From contig NZ_KQ948145.1 of NCBI RefSeq assembly GCF_001513955.1, positions 648,212 to 712,211 of the forward strand: a DNA stretch of 64,000 bases, given 5' to 3'. The DNA comes from Streptomyces pseudovenezuelae (GTDB taxonomy: Bacteria > Actinomycetota > Actinomycetes > Streptomycetales > Streptomycetaceae). Made by a program: the position numbers and the translations under genes. The notes beneath the pieces are model-generated. The model saw only the letters and a program-made list of their open reading frames with translations. It searched no databases and was not told the DNA's origin. Shown here in pieces: positions 1-8,014 of the stretch. The stretch's first letter is position 1; the number at the start of each line of letters is the position of its first letter.

Positions 1-815
1 CCGAGGGCTTCGAGGTCCTCGCGGGGGCCGATGCCGGAGTGCAGCAGCAGCCGGGGCGAATCGACGGCGCCCGCGCACAGGAGGACCTCGCGGCGGGCCC
101 TGATCAGGGTCTCCTCGCCGTCCTTGGACCGCACGTGCACGCCTTGCGCCCGCGTGCCGTCCAGCTCCAGCCTGTACGCCCAGGTCTCCAGCAGGATCGT
201 GAGGTTGGGCCGCTCGTCCATCACGGGGTGCAGATACGCCACCGACGCGGAGGAACGCTTGTTGTTCTCCGGGTGGTAGGCCAGGTCGAAGAAGCCGACG
301 CCGTCGTCGAAGGGCTTCTTGTTGAAGCCCTCGATCCGGGGGACGTCGAGGGACTTCTGGGCCGCGTCGACGAAGTCGCGGGCGATGGCGTTGCGGTCCT
401 TCTCGTCGACCGGGACGATGTTGTTCTTCAGCCGGGCGTAGTACGCCTCCATCGGGACCGCGCCCCAGCCCTTGGCGCCGGCCTGCTCCCACTCGTCCCA
501 GTCGGACGGCAGCGGCTTGAAGGCGATCAGGGTGTTGTGGGAGGAGCAGCCGCCGAGGACCCGGGCGCGGCTGTGCCGGATGTGGGAGTTGCCGCGCGGC
601 TGCTCGGTGGTGGGGTAGTCGTAGTCGAGCTCGCCGCCGAGCAGGCCCATCCAGCGGCGCAGCGTCAGGACGTCGTCCCTGCCGACGTCGCTGGGGCCGC
701 CCTCGATGACGGCGACGGTGACGTCGGGGTTCTCGGTGAGGCGGGAGGCTATGACGGAGCCTGCCGTTCCGCCGCCGATGACGACGTAGTCGTACTCCTG
801 TTTGATCTCGGACAT
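1..815 (-). CDS. betA: GMC-family oxidoreductase, probable choline dehydrogenase (C-terminus outside window)
   Basis: Flavoprotein expected to oxidise an alcohol such as choline to the aldehyde. Seen: N-terminal FAD-binding fold with GGGTAGSV at residues 14-21, GMC signature 1 around GGCSSHN, and signature 2 GAVDSPRLLLHSGIGP near the cut end. The gene runs off the left edge, so only about 271 residues are present. The ATG at 815 has GGAG nine bases upstream. It lies 48 bp downstream of the aldehyde dehydrogenase on the same strand, so the pair is probably one operon doing two-step choline to betaine oxidation (inferred from context). Another GMC alcohol oxidase activity is possible. Confidence 0.8.
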   Translation of the reverse strand, partial: MSEIKQEYDYVVIGGGTAGSVIASRLTENPDVTVAVIEGGPSDVGRDDVLTLRRWMGLLGGELDYDYPTTEQPRGNSHIRHSRARVLGGCSSHNTLIAFKPLPSDWDEWEQAGAKGWGAVPMEAYYARLKNNIVPVDEKDRNAIARDFVDAAQKSLDVPRIEGFNKKPFDDGVGFFDLAYHPENNKRSSASVAYLHPVMDERPNLTILLETWAYRLELDGTRAQGVHVRSKDGEETLIRARREVLLCAGAVDSPRLLLHSGIGPREDLEAL

Positions 816-863
816 GGGGGTACTCCAGGGAAGTCTTGAGCGAGAGGAGGGGGGCGAGTGGGC

Positions 864-2390
864 TCAGCCCGCGAACCAGCGGACCGGCTTCGGCGCGAGG
901 TTCTGGTAGACGTGCTTGCTCTCGCGGTACTCGGCGAGGCCGGCGGGGCCGAGCTCGCGGCCCACTCCGCTCTTGCCGAAGCCGCCCCACTCCGCCTGCG
1001 GCAGGTAGGGGTGGAAGTCGTTGATCCAGACGGTGCCGTGGCGCAGCCGTCCGGCGACCCGGCGGGCGCGTCCGGCGTCGGTGGTCCAGACGGCGCCGGC
1101 GAGGCCGTACTCGGTGTCGTTGGCGAGGGCGATCGCCTCGGCCTCGGTGCGGAAGGTCTCGACGGTGAGGACCGGTCCGAAGACCTCCTCCCGCACGACC
1201 CGCATCTCGCGGTGGCAGCGGTCGAGGACGGTGGGCTCGTAGAACCAGCCGCTCTCCGGGCGCTCCGGGGCGGGCTCGGGGCGCCGGCCGCCGGAGCGCA
1301 GCACCGCGCCCTCCTCCAGTGCGGAGGCGACGTAGGACTCGACCTTGGCGCGCTGCTGCTCGGAGACCAGCGGCCCGCACTCGACACCGTCCTCGGTGCC
1401 GCGGCCGAGGCGGATCTTCGTGGCCCGGCGGGCGAGTTCGTCGACGAAGCGGTCCCGGACGGACTCCTCGACGATGAGGCGGCCGCCGGCGGAGCAGACC
1501 TGGCCGCTGTGGATGAAGGCGGCGTTGAGGGCCTGGTCGACGGCGGTGTCGAAGCCCTCGGGGGTGGCGCAGGCGTCGGCGAAGACCACGTTGGGGTTCT
1601 TGCCGCCCAGTTCGAGGGCGACCTTCTTGACCGAGACGGCGGCAGCCTGCGCGACCTTGGTGCCACTGACCAGGCCGCCGGTGAAGGAGACCAGGTCGAC
1701 GTCGGGGTGCTCGGCGAGCCGGGCGCCGACGGTGTGGCCGGGGCCGGTCACGATGTTGGCCACGCCGTCCGGCAGTCCGGCCTCGGCCAGCAGCTCGATG
1801 AGCGCGATCGTCGTCATCGGGGTGATCTCGCTCGGCTTGACCACGAAGGTGTTGCCGGCCGCGAGCGCCGGGGCGATCTTCCAGCTGGCCTGGAGGAGCG
1901 GGTAGTTCCAGGGGGTGATCAGCGCGCACACGCCGAGGGGTTCGTGCACGACGACGCTGTGGATGTCGGTCGAGCCGGCGTCGACGACCCGGCCGGGCGA
2001 CTCGCCGGCGACCAGGTCGGCGAAGTAGCGGAAGGCGTCGGCGACACAGTCGATGTCGACCCGGCCCTCCTCCACCGTCTTGCCCGCGTCCCGGCTCTCC
2101 AGCAGGCCGAGCTCTTCGCGGTCGCGTACAAGAAGATCGGCGACGCGGCGCAGCAGGGCGGCGCGCTCGGCGACGGGGGTGAGCGGCCAGGGGCCCTGTC
2201 CCGAGTCGAAGGCCTGGCGGGCGGCGGCGACCGCCAGGTCGGTGTCCTTCTCGTCACCCTCGGCGACCACGGCGAACGGCCGCGCGTCGGCGGGGTCGAG
2301 GATCTCGCGGGTGGCTCCGGAGACGGCTGCGCGCCATTCGCCGCCCGCGTGGATGGTGTGCGGCTCGTGCCGCGCGTGCTGTCCGGCCAT
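864..2390 (-). CDS. betB: Aldehyde dehydrogenase, probable betaine aldehyde dehydrogenase
   Basis: NAD(P)-dependent aldehyde dehydrogenase of 508 residues, the usual family length. Seen: the ELGGKNPNVVFAD block with the general-base glutamate, the catalytic-cysteine segment GQVCSAGGR, the substrate region FGPVLTVETF, and the closing GGFGKSG block. The ATG at 2390 is preceded by GGAACGGAAGG. It is followed at 48 bp by a GMC oxidoreductase, which suggests it oxidises the aldehyde made by that enzyme, giving the osmoprotectant glycine betaine. Family assignment is firm; the exact substrate is inferred. A 7-bp inverted repeat about 90 bp upstream may be its operator. Confidence 0.88.
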   Translation of the reverse strand: MAGQHARHEPHTIHAGGEWRAAVSGATREILDPADARPFAVVAEGDEKDTDLAVAAARQAFDSGQGPWPLTPVAERAALLRRVADLLVRDREELGLLESRDAGKTVEEGRVDIDCVADAFRYFADLVAGESPGRVVDAGSTDIHSVVVHEPLGVCALITPWNYPLLQASWKIAPALAAGNTFVVKPSEITPMTTIALIELLAEAGLPDGVANIVTGPGHTVGARLAEHPDVDLVSFTGGLVSGTKVAQAAAVSVKKVALELGGKNPNVVFADACATPEGFDTAVDQALNAAFIHSGQVCSAGGRLIVEESVRDRFVDELARRATKIRLGRGTEDGVECGPLVSEQQRAKVESYVASALEEGAVLRSGGRRPEPAPERPESGWFYEPTVLDRCHREMRVVREEVFGPVLTVETFRTEAEAIALANDTEYGLAGAVWTTDAGRARRVAGRLRHGTVWINDFHPYLPQAEWGGFGKSGVGRELGPAGLAEYRESKHVYQNLAPKPVRWFAG

Positions 2391-2477
2391 GATCGGTGTT
2401 GCCTTCCGTTCCTGTGCGGTTCCCCTGTGTCACACGGGTGTCACTGACGGGGACCGTCGTCGCATGCCCCCGCGACT

Positions 2478-2495
2478 CGATTGCATGCGCAATCG
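2478..2495. promoter_or_regulatory. Inverted repeat, candidate operator of the betB-betA operon
   Basis: CGATTGC, 4-nt spacer ATGC, GCAATCG: perfect 7-bp arms, 88 bp upstream of the aldehyde dehydrogenase start. Form and position suit a dimeric repressor, but no regulator gene lies next to it in the window. Confidence 0.4.
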
Positions 2496-2589
2496 GTGGC
2501 CGAAAGTGTGCTGGCTCACTGAAGATGGGGACAAAAAGCGACAAAAGGCGTGACGGAAGGTACGGACTTGGCGCGGCCGGGCGCCGGGG

Positions 2590-3756
2590 TCAGTCGATCG
2601 ACGCCGCGTCGCAGGCGTAGGGCGCGCAGAAACCGGACAGGGCGGTGCTCAGGAGTTCCAGTTCGTCCTGGCCGCCGTCGCCCTCCAGGCCGTACGCGGC
2701 GATCGCGTAGATGTGGCCGTCCTGGGCGACGAACCGCTCGTCGTAGACGTGCCAGGGACCGATGTCCGGCTCACCGCTGAGGGTGTCGGCCCGGTACTCC
2801 AGCCGTTCGCCGGTGAATCCGTCCGCCTCGACGGGCTGGAGGTCCAGCTTCCGGAAACCGGCCGGCTTGCGGGTGTCGGCGGAGAGGTACAGCTCGAAGG
2901 AGGCTTCCGGGGACTCCTCCGCGACCTGGTACACCTGCAGCCGGCGGGTGCCGTCCGTGCTGCGGTAGTTGACCACGTCGATGCCGAACTGGGACCCCAC
3001 GGTGGTGCGTGCCCAGCCCGTGGGCCGTGCGATACGGAAGCCCTCCTCGTCCTCGTACAGCTCGTATCCGGCGGGGAGCCGGGGCGTCGAGGCGAGCGGG
3101 GACGGAGTGTCCTCGGTCGGCGAGGGGGTCGGCGACCCGCCGGGTCCGCTCTGCTGCGAGACGAGCCCCGTGGGCGTCGGGCTCGCGCCGCCGGCCTTGT
3201 CGTCCTCGTCCCCGCCGCCGACGACGAGCGTCAGCACCAGGGTCACGGTGACACCGACGGCGGCGACCCCGGCGAGCGCGGACCACAGGAGCCGTCGGTC
3301 GGTCCTGGTGGGCGGCTCGGTGACGGCCGGCGGGCCGGCGGTCGACCAGGCGGACCCCGACCACTCGGCCGACGGGACGGAGCCGCCGAGCTGCTCGGCG
3401 GAGGACCAGCCGCCACCGGGGGCACCGGGGTCTCCGGGCCCGTGCCAGGTGCTGCCGCCGCCGGCGCCCGGCCAGCCGGCGGGCGGGGCGGGCGGGGGCG
3501 GAGAGAGGGGCGGGGAGGACGCCGGCGGTTGCGCGGAACCGGAACCCGCGGCCGTGCCGTGGTCCGGCTCCGTCCCGGCCGCCGGCGGCCACACGGGCGC
3601 GGTCCGCCCCGCGGAAGACGCGGCGGTCCCGTCAGCGGACGGCGCCGCGTCCGGCCGGGCCGGTGGCAGAGTGACCGGACCGGTCGCGGCCCCGCTCCCG
3701 TCCCCGTCCTCCCACCGCTGTGTCTCCTCGTTCCAGTACCGCACTCCCCCGCTCAT
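2590..3756 (-). CDS. Membrane-anchored protein with extracytoplasmic C-terminal domain, function unknown
   Basis: 388 residues from the ATG at 3756, which has GGAAGGGG seven bases upstream; the frame is open further upstream but without a better ribosome site. Order: a short YWNEETQRW motif near residue 7, a Pro/Gly/Ala-rich cytoplasmic stretch to about 150, one membrane segment at about 156-179, a Ser/Pro linker, then an external globular domain ending in two cysteines (FCAPYAC). The external domain is clearly similar to that of the protein at 9724-10590: both have RRLQV followed by AEE/AED, a DERF/DHRF segment, YAI and the cysteine pair. No function recognised; the cysteines may form a disulfide. 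Confidence 0.8.
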   Translation of the reverse strand: MSGGVRYWNEETQRWEDGDGSGAATGPVTLPPARPDAAPSADGTAASSAGRTAPVWPPAAGTEPDHGTAAGSGSAQPPASSPPLSPPPPAPPAGWPGAGGGSTWHGPGDPGAPGGGWSSAEQLGGSVPSAEWSGSAWSTAGPPAVTEPPTRTDRRLLWSALAGVAAVGVTVTLVLTLVVGGGDEDDKAGGASPTPTGLVSQQSGPGGSPTPSPTEDTPSPLASTPRLPAGYELYEDEEGFRIARPTGWARTTVGSQFGIDVVNYRSTDGTRRLQVYQVAEESPEASFELYLSADTRKPAGFRKLDLQPVEADGFTGERLEYRADTLSGEPDIGPWHVYDERFVAQDGHIYAIAAYGLEGDGGQDELELLSTALSGFCAPYACDAASID

Positions 3757-3852
3757 GGCGTCCCCTTCCCACTCACCGCGTCCCCCGTCCGCACCCATGC
3801 CGTGAAGTCAGGCTCACCGCGTCCTTCGCAGACCGGCACCGTACGCCCTCGC

Positions 3853-4209
3853 TCACAACCCCAGCAGCCCGGCCACCGCTCCCGCCGACGCGACCAGGCC
3901 GACCAGCGCCTGCGAGTCGTCCAGCAGCGCCCGCAGGCGTTCCCGCCGGGTCGGACCCGCCTGGCCGGTGGTGACGATCTCGTCCTCCGTCTCGGCCAGC
4001 GCGGTGTCCAGCGCGGCCGTCTCGTCGGTGGCCCTGAGGCGCGTGAGGTCCTCGCGCAGTTCCCGTACGGCGGTCAGGAGCGCCTCGGCGGTCTCGTCCC
4101 GCTGGGGCGCCGTGCCGTGGTGGCTCTCGGCGTGCGCGTGGCTGCCGATCGCGAAGGTGCTGCCGTGGACTCCGCCGCTGATGCTGACGCCCGGCTCATC
4201 CGTTGCCAT
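3853..4209 (-). CDS. Small protein with N-terminal GGVHGSTFA motif, DUF5955-like
   Basis: 118 residues from the ATG at 4209, which overlaps the end of the upstream gene by 14 bp, so translation is probably coupled. Residues 8-22 read VSISGGVHGSTFAIG, nearly the same as a motif at the C-terminus of the upstream membrane protein. Then come a charged helical stretch (ELREDLTRLRA) and a small hydrophobic C-terminus (VGLVASAGAVAGLLGL). The layout resembles small streptomycete proteins annotated DUF5955; that is from memory and unchecked. Role unknown. The shared motif suggests it interacts with its neighbour. Confidence 0.72.
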   Translation of the reverse strand: MATDEPGVSISGGVHGSTFAIGSHAHAESHHGTAPQRDETAEALLTAVRELREDLTRLRATDETAALDTALAETEDEIVTTGQAGPTRRERLRALLDDSQALVGLVASAGAVAGLLGL

Positions 4210-5977
4210 TGCCGCTGCTTCCCTTCTGCGGCGCAGGCCCTGCGCCGCCGGTGGTGGAGGACGCGGCGGCGTTCTTGCCCACCGCGAAGGTGCTGCCGTG
4301 GACGCCGCCCTCGACGTGCACGCCGCCACTGCTGATGTTCACGATCTTCTGGACGAACTCGCCGGTCTGGTAGCCGGATTCGGCCAGCGCGGTCAGCACG
4401 CCGTGGGCGACCCGGTCCTGCACGCTCCTGAGGTAGCGGTAGGCGTCCATCTCCTGGAAGCGGGACCCCTCATCCATCGAGCCGAGCTCCCGCACCGACA
4501 GCGCCGGACCGTCGGGGAGCGCGCCCGCGTAGCCGCCGGTCAGCAGCTTCCAGGCGTAGCCCACGCCCCTGCCGAGGGTGACCAGGGAGCAGGCCGCGGA
4601 GCCCGGCACCCGGGCCACCGCCCAGGCCGCCTTGCCCAGCGCGTTGTTGTGCCGGTAGGTGTGGGCCGTGCGGTCGGCGTCCTTGAAGTCCTCGCGCACC
4701 GGCAGCAGCACATGCGGGGCGATCTCCAGCATGAGCATCCGGCCCTGGGTGTGGACGCGCACGAAGACCGTGACGACCAGCTCCTCCTCCCAGCCGCCGA
4801 CCCGGATCCGCAGGAAGTGCCGCCGCTTCTCGGCGCCCTCCTCGACCGCGCGCGCCCGGTGGTCCTCGAAGGCCTGCGGGTGGTACGGCGCCTCCTCGCG
4901 CCGGCGCAGCCCCTCCGCGGGCAGGAACACGCACTCGTCGATCTCCAGCCAGCGCAGCCGGTCGCGGACCGTGTGCCCGGCGAACTCGGAGGGCAGCCGC
5001 AGCTGTTCGAGCAGCGGGCGGATCTTCTCCAGGACCGCGCGGTTGTTCAGCGGCAGCTGTTCCTTCTTCATCTCGTCGGGCCGCAGCTCGACGGCGAGCA
5101 CCCAGGTCTCGTAGGCGAATCCGGCGCCGCAGAAGGGGCGCTTCTCGTGGTACATGACCAGCGGGGCGTGCTGCTCGATCCGGATGCGGTCCTTGAGCCG
5201 CTGGAACCGCTGCCCCTCGGCGCGCTCGGCGGGGTCGGTGGCCGCGTCCGGGAAGCGCTGCGGGGAGAGTTCGGCGCCGACCGCCCGGGCGAACTGGCCG
5301 CGCTGCGCGGCCACGCACACCGCGATCAGCGCGAAGACGACGATCACCAGCCAGGCCTGGAGCGGCCCGATCAGCCCGCTGACCCCGTCGAAGTCGGGGA
5401 ACAGCAGATCCGAGAGGTCGGACGAGTCGCCGTAGGAGGACGAGTCGCCGTAGCCGTAGGAATCACCGAAGGAGGACGAGCCGCCGTAGGACGACGAGCC
5501 GTCGTCGCCTCCGCCGAACGCGACGACGAGGGCCAGGATCAGGAACATCGCGAAGACGAGACGCCCCCACCAGCGCAGCGCGAAGGCCGGCAGCCGTCGG
5601 TACAGCGGCGGGTTCGCGCCCTTGCCGCGGATCCAGGAGGCGGCCGCGAGCAGCAGGCTGGGGCCGAGGAACACGAACAGCAGCCCGCCGGTCAGCGGCA
5701 GCCCGATCACCCACAGGCCCAGGATCAGTCCGGCCCACAGCAGCTCCTGGCGCCGGGCCCGCAGCGCGTGCGCGAGCACCCGCGCCGCGTCGAGGCCGAG
5801 CGAGGGCGCGACGATCCGCTGTTCGTTCAGGTGGAGCTGCTCGATGACCCGGTCGCGGTAACCGGAATCCAGATAGGTGCCCGCGCACAGCAGCCGGGTG
5901 GCCTCACTGGCGTGCGGCGGCGTGGCCGGGCCCGGCGGCGCGGACTGCGGCTGCCGAGGCACAGATGTAGTAGTCAC
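4196..5977 (-). CDS. Multi-pass membrane protein with C-terminal GGVHGSTFA motif, function unknown
   Basis: 593 residues; GTG start at 5977 with GGGGGAG eight bases upstream. Hydrophobic segments at about 79-95, 97-115, 138-155 and 203-223. A low-complexity Ser/Gly/Tyr/Asp stretch (about 157-188) separates the third and fourth. A soluble domain of some 300 residues follows, then residues 546-569 carry GGVHVEGGVHGSTFAVG, a partly doubled version of the motif that opens the downstream overlapping gene. The tail is Gly/Ser-rich. No family recognised. The gene is divergent from a MarR-GNAT regulator, which could control it. Confidence 0.8.
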   Translation of the reverse strand: MTTTSVPRQPQSAPPGPATPPHASEATRLLCAGTYLDSGYRDRVIEQLHLNEQRIVAPSLGLDAARVLAHALRARRQELLWAGLILGLWVIGLPLTGGLLFVFLGPSLLLAAASWIRGKGANPPLYRRLPAFALRWWGRLVFAMFLILALVVAFGGGDDGSSSYGGSSSFGDSYGYGDSSSYGDSSDLSDLLFPDFDGVSGLIGPLQAWLVIVVFALIAVCVAAQRGQFARAVGAELSPQRFPDAATDPAERAEGQRFQRLKDRIRIEQHAPLVMYHEKRPFCGAGFAYETWVLAVELRPDEMKKEQLPLNNRAVLEKIRPLLEQLRLPSEFAGHTVRDRLRWLEIDECVFLPAEGLRRREEAPYHPQAFEDHRARAVEEGAEKRRHFLRIRVGGWEEELVVTVFVRVHTQGRMLMLEIAPHVLLPVREDFKDADRTAHTYRHNNALGKAAWAVARVPGSAACSLVTLGRGVGYAWKLLTGGYAGALPDGPALSVRELGSMDEGSRFQEMDAYRYLRSVQDRVAHGVLTALAESGYQTGEFVQKIVNISSGGVHVEGGVHGSTFAVGKNAAASSTTGGAGPAPQKGSSGNGNG

Positions 5978-6096
5978 ACGACTCCCCCGATGCGTGCAAA
6001 GGCCTTGCTCACGTCACTTGTTGACAAACCATCAGCATAGAGGTGCGGGTGGGACCGGGAAACCGGAATGTCGCATGGATGGACGCCTGCCCGGTT

Positions 6097-6114
6097 CTTT
6101 GACTACAGTCAAAG
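6097..6114. promoter_or_regulatory. MarR-type operator CTTTGACT-AC-AGTCAAAG
   Basis: Perfect 8-bp inverted repeat with a 2-bp spacer, ending three bases before the ATG of the MarR-GNAT gene. TTGACT/AGTCAA half-sites are typical of the MarR family, so autoregulation is likely. The next gene on the other side starts at 5977. Confidence 0.7.
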
Positions 6115-6117
6115 ATT

Positions 6118-7014
6118 ATGGACCCGGTGTCGACACAGCACGTGGCGGAGTTCCGCCGGTTCAACCGCTACTTCACCCGCCGTATCGGGGCCCTGGACGA
6201 CCACTACCTCGGCCAGGACCGCCCGCTCGGCGAGGCGCGGCTGCTGTTCGAGATCGGCGAGGGGGTCTCGCTGCGCGAGCTGAGGACCCGGCTCGCACTG
6301 GACGCCGGATATCTGAGCCGGATGGCGAAGACCCTCCAGACGCAGGGCCTGGTCCGGATCAGCGTCCACCCGGACGACAGCCGGCTGCGCAGGGTCGAGC
6401 TGACCCGCGCCGGGAGGATCGAGCTCAAGGAGCAGAACCGCCGGGCCGACGCCCTCGCCGCCGGACTGCTCGACGGACTCACCACGGCTCAGCGCGACCG
6501 GCTCACCGAGGCCATGGGCACCGCCCAGCGCCTGCTGCGCCTGGCCGCCATCACCGTGGCCCCGGTCGACGGCGCGGCCCCCGACGCCCGCGCCTGCCTG
6601 GACGCCTACGCCGCCGACATCGACGCCCGCTTCCCGGAGGGCTTCGACAGGTCCGACCTGGTGCGCCCCGAGGAGGTCTCCGGGGAGGCCGGCGCGTTCT
6701 TCGTGGCGTACGAGGAGGGCCGCCCCGTGGGCTGCGGGGCGCTGCGCCGGCTGGAGCCGCGGGTCGGCGAGCTCCGCCATGTGTGGGTGCACCCGGACGC
6801 CCGTCGGCTGGGGCTGGCCCGACGGCTGCTCACCGCCCTGGAGACGGAGGCCGCCGCCCGCGGTTTCGCCGTGCTGCGCCTGGACACCCACGCGTCCCTC
6901 ACCGAGGCGCAGGCGATGTACCGGTCGGGCGGTTACCGGGAGATCCCGCCCTACGCCGATCACGTCTACGGCGACCACTGGTTCGAGAAGCGGCTGTCCG
7001 GCCCGGTGAGCTGA
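6118..7014 (+). CDS. MarR-type regulator fused to GNAT N-acetyltransferase
   Basis: 298 residues. The N-terminal half is a MarR winged helix: LRELRTRLALDAGYLSRMAKTL recognition region followed by the wing HPDDSRLRRVELT. The C-terminal half (about 150-298) is a GNAT acetyltransferase with HVWVHPDARRLGLARRLL as its acetyl-CoA loop. This bifunctional architecture is known in actinobacteria. The ATG at 6118 directly follows a perfect palindrome and has no clear ribosome site, so the mRNA may be leaderless or initiate weakly. Its last 49 bp overlap the end of the convergent LysR gene. The ligand and acetyl acceptor cannot be told from sequence. Confidence 0.88.
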   Translation: MDPVSTQHVAEFRRFNRYFTRRIGALDDHYLGQDRPLGEARLLFEIGEGVSLRELRTRLALDAGYLSRMAKTLQTQGLVRISVHPDDSRLRRVELTRAGRIELKEQNRRADALAAGLLDGLTTAQRDRLTEAMGTAQRLLRLAAITVAPVDGAAPDARACLDAYAADIDARFPEGFDRSDLVRPEEVSGEAGAFFVAYEEGRPVGCGALRRLEPRVGELRHVWVHPDARRLGLARRLLTALETEAAARGFAVLRLDTHASLTEAQAMYRSGGYREIPPYADHVYGDHWFEKRLSGPVS

Positions 7015-7922
7015 CCGTCCGACCACCGGGCGAGCAGCTCCCGCACCGTCCGCCGCAGCCACGCGTGCGCCGGGTCGGCGTCGTGCCGCGGATGCCAGGC
7101 CAGACCCAGCCTCAGCGGCGGCAGGCGCAGCGGCACGTCGAAGGTGACCAGGTCCAGTGCGGCCACGAGCGGCAGCACCCAGGAACTGACCAGACCGACC
7201 AGATCGGTGTCCCGGATCACGAACAGGGAGGAGGGAATCGTCCCGACCGCCCCCACCACCCGGCGCTCCAGGCCCAGTTCGGCGAGCGCCTCGTCGACCG
7301 GCCCGCGCAGTCTGCCCCGCCGGGACACGATCAGGTGACCGGCCTCGGTCGCGAACCGCTCGGCCGTCAACTCCCCTTCCAGCAGCGGATGCCCGGGCCG
7401 CACGACCCCCATCATGCGGTCCTCGTGGAGGAGCTCCACGTGCACCTCGGGGGCCGCGGCGCCCACGGCGCCGATCTCCAGGTCGGCGGTGCCCTCGCGC
7501 AGGAACGGCGCGTCCACATGGCTCTCGGCCAGGAACCGCAGGCGCACCCCCGGCGCCTCGGCCGCGGTCCGCCGGAAGAGCTCCGCTCCACAGGCCGCGG
7601 CGATGGTGTCGGGCCCGAGGACCGTGAACGTCCGCTCCACCGTGCGCAGATCGACCTCGCGCCCCTGCGTGAACAGGGCCCGCGCCCGCTCCACCACCGC
7701 GCTCACCTCGGCCCGTACCGCCAGCGCGCGCGGGGTCGGCACCATCTGCCGCCCGGCGCGCACCAGCACGGGGTCACCGAGCGCCTTGCGGATCCGGCCC
7801 AGGGTGCGCGACATCGCGGGCTCGGAGAGATGGAGCCGCCGGGCCGCGCCGCCCACGCTCTGCTCCTCCAGCAGCACGTCCAGGGCGACCAGCAGATTCA
7901 GATCCAGTTGCGTCACGCGCAT
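6966..7922 (-). CDS. LysR-family transcriptional regulator
   Basis: 318 residues. The N-terminal LysR helix-turn-helix is clear (LDLNLLVALDVLLEEQSVGGAARRL, then SEPAMSRTLGRIRKALGDPVLVR), followed by a periplasmic-binding-fold effector domain. ATG at 7922 with AAGGAG just upstream. It is divergent from an MFS exporter with a 92-bp gap that holds a perfect TGCACT-GG-AGTGCA palindrome, the usual LysR arrangement, so it probably controls the transporter. Its 3' end overlaps the convergent MarR-GNAT gene. Inducer unknown. Confidence 0.9.
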   Translation of the reverse strand: MRVTQLDLNLLVALDVLLEEQSVGGAARRLHLSEPAMSRTLGRIRKALGDPVLVRAGRQMVPTPRALAVRAEVSAVVERARALFTQGREVDLRTVERTFTVLGPDTIAAACGAELFRRTAAEAPGVRLRFLAESHVDAPFLREGTADLEIGAVGAAAPEVHVELLHEDRMMGVVRPGHPLLEGELTAERFATEAGHLIVSRRGRLRGPVDEALAELGLERRVVGAVGTIPSSLFVIRDTDLVGLVSSWVLPLVAALDLVTFDVPLRLPPLRLGLAWHPRHDADPAHAWLRRTVRELLARWSDGQLTGPDSRFSNQWSP

Positions 7923-7939
7923 CGACTCCTTGCAGAGCT

Positions 7940-7953
7940 TGCACTGGAGTGCA
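7940..7953. promoter_or_regulatory. Palindrome TGCACT-GG-AGTGCA, candidate LysR operator
   Basis: Perfect 6-bp arms with a 2-bp spacer, between the divergent LysR and MFS genes. A further CTTGCA direct repeat lies ten bases to the left. A T-N11-A type LysR box would be expected here. Confidence 0.5.
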
Positions 7954-8014
7954 GGACACCCCGAGCCTACGGTGACAGGGCACCCACACCGACGCCCAGC
8001 TCCCCGGAGGAGCC

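Noticed and set aside
864..2447. Long opposite-strand frames over the aldehyde dehydrogenase, and similar ones over most genes
   Set aside because: High G+C removes stop codons, so antisense frames are common; these lack ribosome sites and family motifs.
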